NCBI RefSeq assembly: GCF_000430645.1
Contig: NZ_KE387185.1
Coordinates: 1,027,780-1,091,779, forward strand
Reading direction: 5' to 3'
Source of the DNA: Aquimarina latercula DSM 2041
Lineage (GTDB): Bacteria; Bacteroidota; Bacteroidia; Flavobacteriales; Flavobacteriaceae
Length of the DNA: 64,000 nucleotides
Below the pieces are notes generated by a model. That model worked only from the letters and a program-made list of their open reading frames with translations, searched no databases and was not told where the DNA came from. Made by a program: the position numbers and the translations under genes. Numbering within the stretch: position 1 is the first letter of the stretch; every line of letters starts with the position of its first letter. This document shows, piece by piece, positions 1 through 7,967 of the stretch.

Positions 1-2
1 CG

Positions 3-536
3 GGTGCAAAAGGACAGTCTCTTATTGGAGCTTTGACTACAGTTAGACATAAGGGAATTGACATTCTATTTTCACATCAATCTTTAGGTAAAGTTACCAC
101 CACTCAATTTCAGGCGTGTACTTGGATACGATTACATCATCAGGTAGATCCCGTTACGAAATATAAAGAGAGAATCCCTAATTATTCAATTGTTAGAATA
201 GCACAACTCATAGTTAATGAGCAATATGATTTATGCTCCAGAGCAATGGATGAAGGTAAGTTTAAGACCGAATCGGAATACAAAAAACAAAGAAGCTTTT
301 TTGTGTATATCGATATGCGGAGACGAAAAGTTAGTGGATGTACAAGAGCAGCCTACATTAGAGCTTGTAAACGTTTTATTGATCAGGAAGAAAAATCTAC
401 AATACGTATGATGCTTAATGAGCTGGATTTTTATAACAAACCTATTTATAAGGATCGTAATGCAGCAATTATCAAGTTGATTTCTGATTATCTACGTTAT
501 CATGATGATAAAATTTTAAGTCCAGTTTTAAATTAG
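3..536 (+). CDS. C-terminal part of possible HerA/FtsK/Zot-type P-loop ATPase (partial)
   Basis: The open frame runs in from the window edge, so the true start is missing; the TTG at 33 is only the first start-like codon. The visible part, about 178 residues, opens with GQSLIGALTTVRHKGIDILF followed by SHQSLGKV. This resembles the segment after Walker B in HerA/FtsK, Zot and phage packaging ATPases, where a conserved Arg precedes a G-[IL]-D-[IV] strand and a sensor Gln (compare ARHxGIDIxFxxQ). The rest is helical and charged and ends in a normal TAG. No Walker A or B is inside the window, so the assignment is tentative. The nearest neighbour lies on the opposite strand and tail to tail, so this gene belongs to whatever lies left of the window. 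Confidence 0.35.
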   Translation, partial: GAKGQSLIGALTTVRHKGIDILFSHQSLGKVTTTQFQACTWIRLHHQVDPVTKYKERIPNYSIVRIAQLIVNEQYDLCSRAMDEGKFKTESEYKKQRSFFVYIDMRRRKVSGCTRAAYIRACKRFIDQEEKSTIRMMLNELDFYNKPIYKDRNAAIIKLISDYLRYHDDKILSPVLN

Positions 537-626
537 AAGTTATGAATTTCTGAAGGAAAGCAGGTTGCAAAAGGGAGGTGATTGAAGAACCAAGATTGGT
601 TAAGTTATTGCTACATTTAACCTTTA

Positions 627-2774
627 TTAATTTTGTTTGTCTCCACAATGCGGGCAAAACAAAAATTGTTCATTGATTTGATGCTTGCAGGCAGAACATA
701 CTTTCTTTTCTGGATTGAAAAGTTGTAAAGGTTTATATATTCTTTGTTGTACTTGATCGGGTATTTCTTTTAGAAAGCGAGATTCGTTACCTTTTTCAGT
801 AATCAGAAATAATTCATCCTTTGCCCTAGTTATTGCAACATATAAAAGTCGTCTTTCTTCTTCTAGGATAAGGTTGTGATTAGATTCTTTAACAACCTGA
901 AAAATTCGATCTTCCATCCAAATATCTGGAAACCCTCCACGACCTTGTGTCATACCGATTATGAAAACTGCTTTGGCTTCAAGGCCTTTAGATTTGTGTA
1001 TAGTTTTTCGGGATACATAAACCCCTTCTTCTTTTAGTCGATTTCGATATGGATAAAACATTTTTGATCTTCTATAGAGAATAAGAATATCATTATTGGT
1101 ATATCCTTTTTCTTGTTGTAAATACTGAATTTGTGCTATAACAAAATCTATTGAATCTTCTTCTGTTTTCCCCGCATAAATATGAACCTTACTATCAGAT
1201 TTTTTAGAAGAAGTAACAATTTTTTCTATTTTAAATTTATTGTTAGCGATTACTTTGTTCCCTGCATTAACGATATGCTCTGTACTTCTGTAATTTAAAT
1301 TAAGTTTAATCGTGTTGGCATTTTGAAAATGGTCAGAGAAATTGACAATATAATCTACATTAGAACCTCGAAAGCCATAAATACTTTGCCAATCATCCCC
1401 TACACAAAAAAGCTGATTTTCATCATTCAGCAATTGTTTTATAAGTTCGACTTGTAAGGTGTTAACATCTTGAAATTCATCTACCAGAACATACTTAAAT
1501 CTTTGTTGAAACGTATCCTTAATATCTTTTTGATTTTTAAATAATGAAATTGTTTTCACAATAAGATCATCAAAATCTAAATACGATTTGTTAGTACAGT
1601 ATGCCTGATATTTCTTGATTAAAGGAATTGCAAGTTTATAGAAATTCCTAACTCGTTCGTGTTGATCTGTTTGTGATTTTTCATAGACATCATCAAGATT
1701 TTGGTTTTCAACTTTTACCTTATGCATTACAGTCATTACCAGATTAATGAAATCCTTTATTTCCTGATTAAAATTCTTGAATTCCTCCTCAAATTGTAAA
1801 GAAACCTGATAATGATAATTGGAAGGAAGACGGTTCTTTACAATGCGATCTAACTCAAGATTGAATAAGGCAGTATCTTTAGTATTTTTTTCGAAGGTTT
1901 TCTCTAAGATTCTGTTTGTTTTTCTGTACTGTTCTTCTTTATGTTTACTAGGATAACTTTTATTACTAATATGTTCTAAATATATATCAGCTTCAGGAAT
2001 AAAAAAATCAGGTTTGAAATCAAAATCCCCTGTTAAATTCGTAGGTATTTCATATTTAAAAGTAATATTATGACGATAAAGCCAATCTGCGATATATTGT
2101 TCAGATTTGGATCGTACTCTAGTCCCGTTAAGTGATATGAACTTTTTACTTTCTTCGTGAGTATTTAAAATTGTATTTTTCTTTTTTCTTAGATCATAAG
2201 AAAGATAATCTAATACATAACGTTTTAAGTCTAAAAGAAACTCACTGCTTGAACATTCTTCTATAATAGTTTTATGCAGCACTTCAAAAGCAGTTTCATT
2301 AGCACTGGTCGTCAGGAACTCATCTTTTTTTCCATTATCGTTAATAATTTTGAATTTGTTATCAAACTCTTTTACTCCATATTCTTTTAAAATATGATAA
2401 CAAAAGCCGTGAAATGTTTTTAGTGTTAAATTATCAATCCATTTGAATTTTTTAACTAACAGATGTCGTTCTAAGTCTCTGTCTTTATCTTTTAAATCCG
2501 GATCAGTTAATATGCTGGAATAGGAATTGGTCTGGTCAGCAGCTATAAGTAATCGATCTACCATCTCATTAACTGTATCTTTACCAAAGGAAATCGTTAG
2601 AATATTTGAAGGGCTTACTTTTTTTTCTTCAATTAAATATAGTAATTTTTGAAGCAATGTTTTGGTTTTTCCTGAACCTGCACCTGCAAGGACTAAAAGG
2701 CGATTTGATTCACTAACAACAGCTTGCCGTTGACGTTCATTTAGATGACTTAGGTTTGGGTTAAGTATATCCAC
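627..2774 (-). CDS. UvrD/HelD-like Superfamily 1 helicase with inserted nuclease-like segment and zinc ribbon
   Basis: This 715-residue protein carries a full set of SF1A helicase motifs: Walker A AGAGSGKT at 30-37, Walker B VDEFQD around 431-436, GDDWQSIYGFRG near 460, LNYRST, TIHKSKGLEAK, and a C-terminal VAITRAKDELFL. Between motifs Ia and II, residues about 222-270 look like a PD-(D/E)XK nuclease fold, with E225, D256 in KPDF and E267 in YLEH. Similar insertions are known in helicase IV (HelD)-like proteins. The last 24 residues form a zinc ribbon (C693, C696, C707, C710). It should unwind or translocate on DNA in repair or mobile-element control. The ATG at 2774 sits just before the conserved Q motif (LNERQRQAV). 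The two upstream minus-strand genes may share its context, but a gap of about 120 bp separates them. Nuclease activity is inference. Confidence 0.88.
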   Translation of the reverse strand: MDILNPNLSHLNERQRQAVVSESNRLLVLAGAGSGKTKTLLQKLLYLIEEKKVSPSNILTISFGKDTVNEMVDRLLIAADQTNSYSSILTDPDLKDKDRDLERHLLVKKFKWIDNLTLKTFHGFCYHILKEYGVKEFDNKFKIINDNGKKDEFLTTSANETAFEVLHKTIIEECSSSEFLLDLKRYVLDYLSYDLRKKKNTILNTHEESKKFISLNGTRVRSKSEQYIADWLYRHNITFKYEIPTNLTGDFDFKPDFFIPEADIYLEHISNKSYPSKHKEEQYRKTNRILEKTFEKNTKDTALFNLELDRIVKNRLPSNYHYQVSLQFEEEFKNFNQEIKDFINLVMTVMHKVKVENQNLDDVYEKSQTDQHERVRNFYKLAIPLIKKYQAYCTNKSYLDFDDLIVKTISLFKNQKDIKDTFQQRFKYVLVDEFQDVNTLQVELIKQLLNDENQLFCVGDDWQSIYGFRGSNVDYIVNFSDHFQNANTIKLNLNYRSTEHIVNAGNKVIANNKFKIEKIVTSSKKSDSKVHIYAGKTEEDSIDFVIAQIQYLQQEKGYTNNDILILYRRSKMFYPYRNRLKEEGVYVSRKTIHKSKGLEAKAVFIIGMTQGRGGFPDIWMEDRIFQVVKESNHNLILEEERRLLYVAITRAKDELFLITEKGNESRFLKEIPDQVQQRIYKPLQLFNPEKKVCSACKHQINEQFLFCPHCGDKQN

Positions 2775-2894
2775 AAAAAGAATTATTTAAGTTGGTAGGT
2801 TATTAATAATTAGGTTCAATGTGTAATTTCCCTTAAAAATAGAGGTTTTTAATTGTAAATAAAACCTTATTTTAATTACATATAGATTTAAAAA

Positions 2895-4133
2895 TTAACT
2901 TGTAGTGTTAATGTTAGTAAATAAGGAAAAGAAACATTGTTGTGTTTTCTTAACTTCTCCAGTATGATGGATATAAACAAAGGCAATTAATAAAATCGCA
3001 AAAATCAGGACACTAATTACTTTTACAATATTTAATTTTTTGGTTTGACTCTTTAATTGTTTTGTTTCTATTCTCGTAAGTTTTTCACCTATTTCTATTA
3101 AGGATGAATTTCCTTTGATTTTAGATTTAAAATCCTGGATGTCTTCTGATATAACGGAAATTGATTCTTCAATGTTCTTAAAAGGAACGAGCCAGACTAG
3201 TATCAAAAATAGCAACCCAATAATTAAAATAAATAGATCCCCTAGATAGTTTTTTCCTTCAAAATCAAAGTATCTTAAAAGAAATATAAATGCTACAGGA
3301 ACTGCAAAAATATAATTTGATACTTTTCCGATTGTTTGTTGTATTCTATCTGATAATTCGTGAAAGTATTTAGAGGATGCTGTTTTTAGTTTCTCAAAAG
3401 AAAATCCAGCTAAATATAAATTAAAACTTTTAGAATAATTATTTACCAAGGTCTCCCAATTTTTAATAAGATAGCTGTAATTACTTTTTTTTTGTAGAGA
3501 TGATATAAGTTCTGTTTTAAAAATTTGAATTCTCTCTTGTGCATCTGTCTTTTCTATAAATTGAAATTCCAGTTCTTTAATATTTTCTTGAGAGATCGAT
3601 TTTAGGTCATCAGAGGAATATTGAATTTTTAGGGCAGCTCCATTTTCAGTACCATAAAAAAATAATTCTAAATCTCCTCCATCTTTGGTTTCATAATCAG
3701 CAACCAGCCTAAGTAAGCTGATAATATTTAGGTTTGTTTTATACTTTTGAATTCCAACTTTTGAATCCCCATCTAAAAAACTAGTGTAATCTATATCGTG
3801 TATGTAATAATTGGAAGCTTTATTTTTATATCTATTGCCTACAATAAAATCATTAAATTTTTCATAATAATCAACGTTTCCTGTCCTTATCTGTATTTTA
3901 AAATTCTTGTTTTCAAAAGCCTGTATATTAGTGGAATTGACACTTTTTTCGCTCTCTAATTCGTACACTTCTGGAATTGCTTCCCAAATTGATGTAATTA
4001 TATCAATCTCATTGGAAGTAACTTTTATCAGATCACCAGAGAATCCAAAAGAGTCAACTTCAACATTAATAAGACGTTTTCTTAAGGTTATTATTTTATC
4101 GAGCATAATAGTTGTATTTTTATTCAGTTCCAA
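2895..4133 (-). CDS. Uncharacterised membrane protein coupled to a YejK-like gene
   Basis: I do not recognise the 412-residue product. Its first 270 residues are soluble, charged and mixed alpha/beta. Two hydrophobic helices follow at roughly 290-325 (rich in F, L, I), then a helical linker, then a third membrane segment near 370-390, so the N-terminal domain probably faces the cytoplasm. Its start lies 14 bases inside the upstream YejK/NdpA-like gene, which indicates translational coupling and a joint role. Downstream on the same strand is an SF1 helicase. A membrane protein paired with a nucleoid-associated protein and a helicase could be a mobile-element or defence cluster, but nothing in this sequence proves it. 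Confidence 0.6.
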   Translation of the reverse strand: MELNKNTTIMLDKIITLRKRLINVEVDSFGFSGDLIKVTSNEIDIITSIWEAIPEVYELESEKSVNSTNIQAFENKNFKIQIRTGNVDYYEKFNDFIVGNRYKNKASNYYIHDIDYTSFLDGDSKVGIQKYKTNLNIISLLRLVADYETKDGGDLELFFYGTENGAALKIQYSSDDLKSISQENIKELEFQFIEKTDAQERIQIFKTELISSLQKKSNYSYLIKNWETLVNNYSKSFNLYLAGFSFEKLKTASSKYFHELSDRIQQTIGKVSNYIFAVPVAFIFLLRYFDFEGKNYLGDLFILIIGLLFLILVWLVPFKNIEESISVISEDIQDFKSKIKGNSSLIEIGEKLTRIETKQLKSQTKKLNIVKVISVLIFAILLIAFVYIHHTGEVKKTQQCFFSLFTNINTTS

Positions 4134-5106
4134 ATTCTCTGTCTAAAATATCTTGAGAAACATCTTTTATAATAATGTTTTTGCCAGATCTCGTAATTTT
4201 ATCTTTTTTAATCAATTCTTTATCAAAAGTTAATTTATAACCGTTTCCTTTAACAGTAGATTGTTTCAAAAAACTGAAATCGCCTTTTAGTGTGGATCTG
4301 AAACTCCCGCTAACCTGTTTCCCATTTTCAATTGTATAATTGGTGAATGCCTCAGGAGCTTCGGGGTTGACAATTGCAGATACTGCAACTAACTCAACAT
4401 CTTTTGCCAGATCTATCATTCTGTCAACATAAGTCTTTATATTATTAAATATCTTCATTTTCTTATCTTGACTATATTTATTAGCTCTCATAAATTCATT
4501 GAGTCCATCCTTCAAATTGTTTGCATTAATTCTTGAAGAAGTTAGATCAGTATTTCCTATAAAAGCTTGAAAAAACTTGGAGATTGCTCGTTTCCCTTTT
4601 ATAAAGGTCAAATACCCTTCCTCTTCATTTTGCCATTTGTTTACATTCACTCTATTTGCTCTTACTAACTCGTCTAGGTTTAAGGTCTTAAGTTTTTCAA
4701 TATTTAATTGATTTTCATCTACTGCAAATTGTGGTGAACTGTCTAGCATAGTTGTCACAATATATTCTATGGTATTATGTTCATAGTGCATAAAGATTAC
4801 ATATCCCCCTTTTGTGGTAGGTTTATCTATTGCTCTTTTTAGCGTTTCCATTGCTTTTTTGGTGAATTCTAAAAAACTATCTCCTTCAACATACGCTAAG
4901 GCATACTTTTGAAAAGGAAAATTATCTGCATCCTCTTTGAACGTACCTTGAGTAGGTCTTTTTTTGTTGTATATTTTTAAAAATCTTTCTACAAAATCAA
5001 CAATGTCTTCTGCATCTACGGGTAATAAATGATCTGAACAGTTTAATTCGGGTTTACCACCTTCTTCTTTTAATACTTGATGCAAGACAATGTTCTTTAA
5101 ATTCAT
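4120..5106 (-). CDS. Nucleoid-associated protein, YejK/NdpA (NA37) family
   Basis: The 328-residue protein matches the NA37/YejK family in length and layout: an N-terminal HQVLKEE segment, a central alpha/beta domain with KRAISKFFQAFIG, a helical stretch with NLKDGLNEF, and a C-terminal beta region with a FDKEL segment. Family members bind DNA and nucleoids, and in Bacteroidota many lie in mobile or defence-type islands. The start at 5106 follows an A-rich leader. The 3' end overlaps the next minus-strand gene by 14 bases, so the two are probably translated together. The identification rests on my recall of the family pattern, without alignment. Confidence 0.7.
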   Translation of the reverse strand: MNLKNIVLHQVLKEEGGKPELNCSDHLLPVDAEDIVDFVERFLKIYNKKRPTQGTFKEDADNFPFQKYALAYVEGDSFLEFTKKAMETLKRAIDKPTTKGGYVIFMHYEHNTIEYIVTTMLDSSPQFAVDENQLNIEKLKTLNLDELVRANRVNVNKWQNEEEGYLTFIKGKRAISKFFQAFIGNTDLTSSRINANNLKDGLNEFMRANKYSQDKKMKIFNNIKTYVDRMIDLAKDVELVAVSAIVNPEAPEAFTNYTIENGKQVSGSFRSTLKGDFSFLKQSTVKGNGYKLTFDKELIKKDKITRSGKNIIIKDVSQDILDREFGTE

Positions 5107-5201
5107 ATTGTTATTTTTTAGGTTTATAAAGCAAATTTATATTAGGTTTTAAATAAGAAACTACGGAAATCCACAATTAGTTTAGTTAATGAAACAAACA
5201 A

Positions 5202-5243
5202 ACAACCCCTATACCCATTCTCATGAACGGATATAGGGGTTGT
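5202..5243 (-). terminator. Rho-independent terminator after the TerB pair
   Basis: A perfect 12-base stem, ACAACCCCTATA at 5202-5213 and TATAGGGGTTGT at 5232-5243, encloses an 18-base loop. Read on the minus strand it is followed by TTGTTTG. It lies just past the end of the minus-strand TerB-like gene and isolates the sigma-box unit from the NdpA-like gene. Confidence 0.65.
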
Positions 5244-5299
5244 GTTTACAATTTTCAATATAGGAATTATACACGGGATAAAAAATCCCCATATAAATA

Positions 5300-5707
5300 T
5301 TAATCTTCAAAAATTAATTTCTCATATTCTGCCAAGGAAAATTTTCTTTCAAAAATCCTGATGGATTTTTTGAGTATTTTTTGAGTGTTTTCTTCATTAA
5401 ACCCTAAGCCAGAAATATAATTTTTAACTAATTCATATTCCTGTTCTGCGATCTTGTGATCTGCATAGATTATATTAAAAAAGTTAAAAATAAATTCAAG
5501 TCTTTTGCTAAAAGAATCAATAGGTTTTATGGCAAAGGATTCTGGACTCTCAAGTATATTAGTTCTTTCTTCTTTACTAATATTAAGTTTTTGTGCTAAA
5601 CTTTCTAAAACTAAATATTCTTCTGAATCAAACTCATTGTCTACAAATGCTAAATTTACAAGACTAGCGAAATGAATTAAATTTTCTTGATGTTCTTTTT
5701 TTTCCAA
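5300..5707 (-). CDS. TerB-like stress protein (second of pair)
   Basis: This 135-residue all-helical acidic protein has the TerB/DjlA-N-type pattern: HFASLVNLAFVDNEFDSEEY near the start and IIYADHKIAEQEYELVKNYI in the second half, that is, two helical repeats each with a [VA]D-x-[EK]-[IF]-x-x-x-E motif. TerB-like proteins are linked to tellurite and general stress responses and can bind metal through their acidic residues; the exact role is unknown. It lies 19 bases after a paralogue and shares its promoter, with a terminator behind it. Further members of the family are at 38057 and 42724. Confidence 0.7.
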   Translation of the reverse strand: MEKKEHQENLIHFASLVNLAFVDNEFDSEEYLVLESLAQKLNISKEERTNILESPESFAIKPIDSFSKRLEFIFNFFNIIYADHKIAEQEYELVKNYISGLGFNEENTQKILKKSIRIFERKFSLAEYEKLIFED

Positions 5708-5726
5708 TTTTACTAAGATTTGTGTT

Positions 5727-6152
5727 TTATTTTTTGTTCACTAAATATTCATAATCTTCGAAATCTATATTTCCACCGAAGATTTTAATAGATTTTTTTA
5801 TAAGTTTATTGGCACTTTCCGAAGAACAGCCTAAACCTATTGCATACTTGTGAATTAATCTAGTTTCTTCCTCATCGATGGTATGATCTGCAAAGATCAT
5901 TCTAAAAAGATCATAAAGATATTGTAATCGTTCCTGTTTATCACTTGGTGGATTTATTGGAAATTTAGATGGGTTTTGTACGACTTCTGCAAATTGGTTC
6001 TCATTAATATTCAATTTATCTGCAAACTTGAAAAGTAGTTTTTTTTCATCTTCATTTATTTGCCCATCTATGACCGCAATATTTGCTATTGCAGCAAAAT
6101 GTGCTACATTGTTTTTTTGAGTCCCAGACTCATATAATTCTGAAATTGACAT
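5727..6152 (-). CDS. TerB-like stress protein (first of pair)
   Basis: This is a TerB-like helical protein of about 141 residues, with HFAAIANIAVIDGQINEDEK in the first repeat and MIFADHTIDEEETRLIHKYA in the second. I start it at the ATG at 6152; the GTG three bases upstream is the alternative. The sigma box at 6206-6182 is 29 bases upstream, so this gene leads a two-gene unit read divergently from the first sigma factor. It is clearly a paralogue of the proteins at 5300 and 38057 (all share YDLFR or YDMFR before the second motif). Function within the regulon is not known; stress sensing or scaffolding at the membrane is a guess. Confidence 0.72.
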   Translation of the reverse strand: MSISELYESGTQKNNVAHFAAIANIAVIDGQINEDEKKLLFKFADKLNINENQFAEVVQNPSKFPINPPSDKQERLQYLYDLFRMIFADHTIDEEETRLIHKYAIGLGCSSESANKLIKKSIKIFGGNIDFEDYEYLVNKK

Positions 6153-6181
6153 CACTTTAGTTTTAATGGTTATATTTTTTT

Positions 6182-6206
6182 GACACTATTATTCTATAAA
6201 AGTCAC
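6182..6206 (-). promoter_or_regulatory. ECF-type sigma box, GTGACT-N14-GTGTC
   Basis: On the minus strand GTGACT (6206-6201) and GTGTC (6186-6182) are 14 bases apart, 29 bases before the TerB-like start at 6152. One of 17 such sites in the window. Confidence 0.75.
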
Positions 6207-6252
6207 ATTTTTATCTAAATTTGATGTTAAAGTAATACGAATAAGATACAAA

Positions 6253-6882
6253 ATGAGTTTTTTAAAAAGACTGTTTTTAGTAATAGTAAACAAAAAGTCA
6301 GGGGATACCTTAAAAGATTCTAAGAGGCTTACTGATAAAGAACTTATTGAACAAATAGTTACTTCCAATAATACACTATTATTTAGCACTTTGTATGATC
6401 GATACAGTAAAAAAGTATATAATAAATGCTATGGATTTGCGAAGAATGAAGATGAAGCAAAAGACTTAGCACAGGATGTTTTTCTTAAGCTTTTTACAAA
6501 ACTTAGTAGTTTTAAAGGGAATTCTAAATTTTCAACTTGGCTGTATTCCTTTACTTATAATTTTTGCGTTAATTATGTAAACAGGGATAAAGCTAGAAAA
6601 ATGAGTGATCAATCCGATTCCATGGAAGATCACGACTACTATATGTCTTCTGTTGAAGATATCGATGAAGAAGAACTCTTCGATATGAAGGTTACAAAAT
6701 TAGAGCAAGCTCTTGAAAATATTGACGCAGAAGACAAAGCTATTTTGTTACTAAAGTATCAAGATGAAGTCCCTGTAAAAGAGCTTCAAACTATTTTAAA
6801 AATTGGAGAGAGTGCAGTAAAAATGAGATTAAAACGAGCTAGAGTAAAAGTGGTAGAGGCTCATAACAAACTTGAAGAATGA
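6253..6882 (+). CDS. RNA polymerase ECF sigma-70 factor (first of tandem pair)
   Basis: This 209-residue protein has region 2 (LYDRYSKKVYNKCYGF, then DEAKDLAQDVFLKLF and FSTWLYSFTYNFCVNYVNR) and region 4 (KAILLLKYQDEVPVKELQTI, then GESAVKMRLKRARVKV), separated by an acidic linker. ECF sigma factors redirect RNA polymerase to a dedicated promoter set. It has about 30 more N-terminal residues than its paralogue at 7181. Its stop overlaps the ATG of a 56-residue partner gene by ATGA, which implies coupled expression. I see no GTGAC-N14-GTGTC box in front of it on this strand, so it may answer to a different signal than the second sigma gene. Confidence 0.93.
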   Translation: MSFLKRLFLVIVNKKSGDTLKDSKRLTDKELIEQIVTSNNTLLFSTLYDRYSKKVYNKCYGFAKNEDEAKDLAQDVFLKLFTKLSSFKGNSKFSTWLYSFTYNFCVNYVNRDKARKMSDQSDSMEDHDYYMSSVEDIDEEELFDMKVTKLEQALENIDAEDKAILLLKYQDEVPVKELQTILKIGESAVKMRLKRARVKVVEAHNKLEE

Positions 6883-7049
6883 AAAAAAACCCATTTAAAG
6901 ATTTAGAAACCAACAAAGAGGTTCCCGAAGAAATTAAAAAAGCTGTTATGGAGGATATTTCTTCCGTAAAATTATTAATGGAATTAGGTGATTTGTTCTT
7001 TGTGAAATATCCCTCCCTTATAGAAAGTTTCTTCAAAACCAAAAAATAG
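6879..7049 (+). CDS. Small sigma-partner protein (56 aa)
   Basis: This short gene starts inside the stop of the sigma gene (ATGA overlap). The 56-residue product begins MKKNPFKDLE and has VPEEIKKAVMEDISSVKLL followed by ELGDLFFVKYPSLIE. It aligns with the 62-residue protein at 7760, which follows the second sigma factor: both share NPFK-x-L, VPE-[DE]-[IL]-K, VM-x-D-[IV]-SS-x-KLL and a hydrophobic LF step. The sigma-plus-partner pair has therefore been duplicated as a unit. Soluble, helical and with no membrane anchor, it could be a minimal anti-sigma or sigma-adaptor protein; that role is inference. Confidence 0.75.
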   Translation: MKKNPFKDLETNKEVPEEIKKAVMEDISSVKLLMELGDLFFVKYPSLIESFFKTKK

Positions 7050-7127
7050 TACTTACCTTCAGATGTAACTATATTACTAGTTTTCGTAAGCAAATACTTC
7101 CAATTTTTCTTTTCTATACATATTTAA

Positions 7128-7152
7128 GTGACCTTTCTTAAAAGGTGGTGTC
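7128..7152 (+). promoter_or_regulatory. ECF-type sigma box in front of sigma factor 2
   Basis: GTGACC (7128-7133) and GTGTC (7148-7152) lie 14 bases apart, 28 bases before the TTG start of the second sigma gene. This copy suggests autoregulation by that sigma factor. Confidence 0.8.
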
Positions 7153-7180
7153 CTAACTATTGATACTAATCTTATAAAAA

Positions 7181-7747
7181 TTGAAAGCTAGTAACCAATT
7201 TCTAAATCTTACAGATGAAGAGCTTGTAGACAGAATAATAAAAGAAAAGAATACTTTACTTTTTGAAAGGCTTTATGACAGATATGAACGTAAAGTTTAT
7301 AACAAATGTTATGGGTTTGTAAAATCGAATAGTGAAGCTTCTGATCTAACGCAAGATGTGTTTTTGAAACTGTTCACTAAACTATACAGTTATAAAGGAC
7401 ATTCTAAATTTTCTACTTGGTTATATTCATTTACTTATAACTTATGTGCAAACTATGTAAAAAGAGATAAAGAAAGTAAAATCAGTAGAGATTCAGAATC
7501 TCTTGATGACGAGAATCACTTATTAATAGACGTTAGCGATGACAGTCTATTTCAGATGAGAACAGAAAAGTTACAGAAAGCATTAGAATTAATTGACCCA
7601 AGTGATAAAGTAATTTTATTGTTAAAATACCAGGATGATGTTTCTATTAAAGAATTAGAGACACTTTTGGATATTAAAGAAAGTGCTGTAAAAATGCGCT
7701 TAAAAAGAGCAAAAGCTCGTGTCATAGAGATATATAATAGCATATAA
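7181..7747 (+). CDS. RNA polymerase ECF sigma-70 factor (second of tandem pair, probably autoregulated)
   Basis: This 188-residue ECF sigma factor is strikingly close to the one at 6253: LYDRYERKVYNKCYGFVK, DLTQDVFLKLFTKLYSYKGH, FSTWLYSFTYNLC and, in region 4, VILLLKYQDDVSIKELETLL with ESAVKMRLKRAKARV. The likely start is TTG at 7181, 28 bases after a perfect GTGACC-N14-GTGTC box; I see no better ATG upstream. A promoter of the same type before the sigma gene and 16 other units is the usual sign that this sigma, or its twin, reads the box. It heads a unit with the 62-residue partner and an MscS-type channel gene. Confidence 0.93.
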   Translation: MKASNQFLNLTDEELVDRIIKEKNTLLFERLYDRYERKVYNKCYGFVKSNSEASDLTQDVFLKLFTKLYSYKGHSKFSTWLYSFTYNLCANYVKRDKESKISRDSESLDDENHLLIDVSDDSLFQMRTEKLQKALELIDPSDKVILLLKYQDDVSIKELETLLDIKESAVKMRLKRAKARVIEIYNSI

Positions 7748-7759
7748 TTATATTTACAT

Positions 7760-7948
7760 ATGGAAAGAGAAAATCCATTTAAAAAGTTAGGATATCCGCC
7801 AAGAGATGTGCCAGAAGATCTTAAAGAAAAAGTAATGTCAGATGTGTCATCAGCTAAATTATTAATAGATATGTCTGCCCTGTTTACTAGTAATTATAGA
7901 AACACAATACAAAGCTCATTTAAAAAAAATAACAAATCAACTAAATAA
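7760..7948 (+). CDS. Small sigma-partner protein (62 aa)
   Basis: This is a paralogue of the 56-residue protein at 6879. It begins MERENPFKKLG, continues with VPEDLKEKVMSDVSSAKLL and ends in a basic tail. It lies 12 bases after sigma factor 2 and 19 bases before an MscS-type gene, so all three should be cotranscribed. Conservation of the pair next to both sigma genes argues that the proteins act together, for instance as a small anti-sigma factor or as a sensor link to the channel. No known family could be assigned by eye. Confidence 0.75.
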   Translation: MERENPFKKLGYPPRDVPEDLKEKVMSDVSSAKLLIDMSALFTSNYRNTIQSSFKKNNKSTK

Positions 7949-7967
7949 ACAAATTAAATCTTAAACT

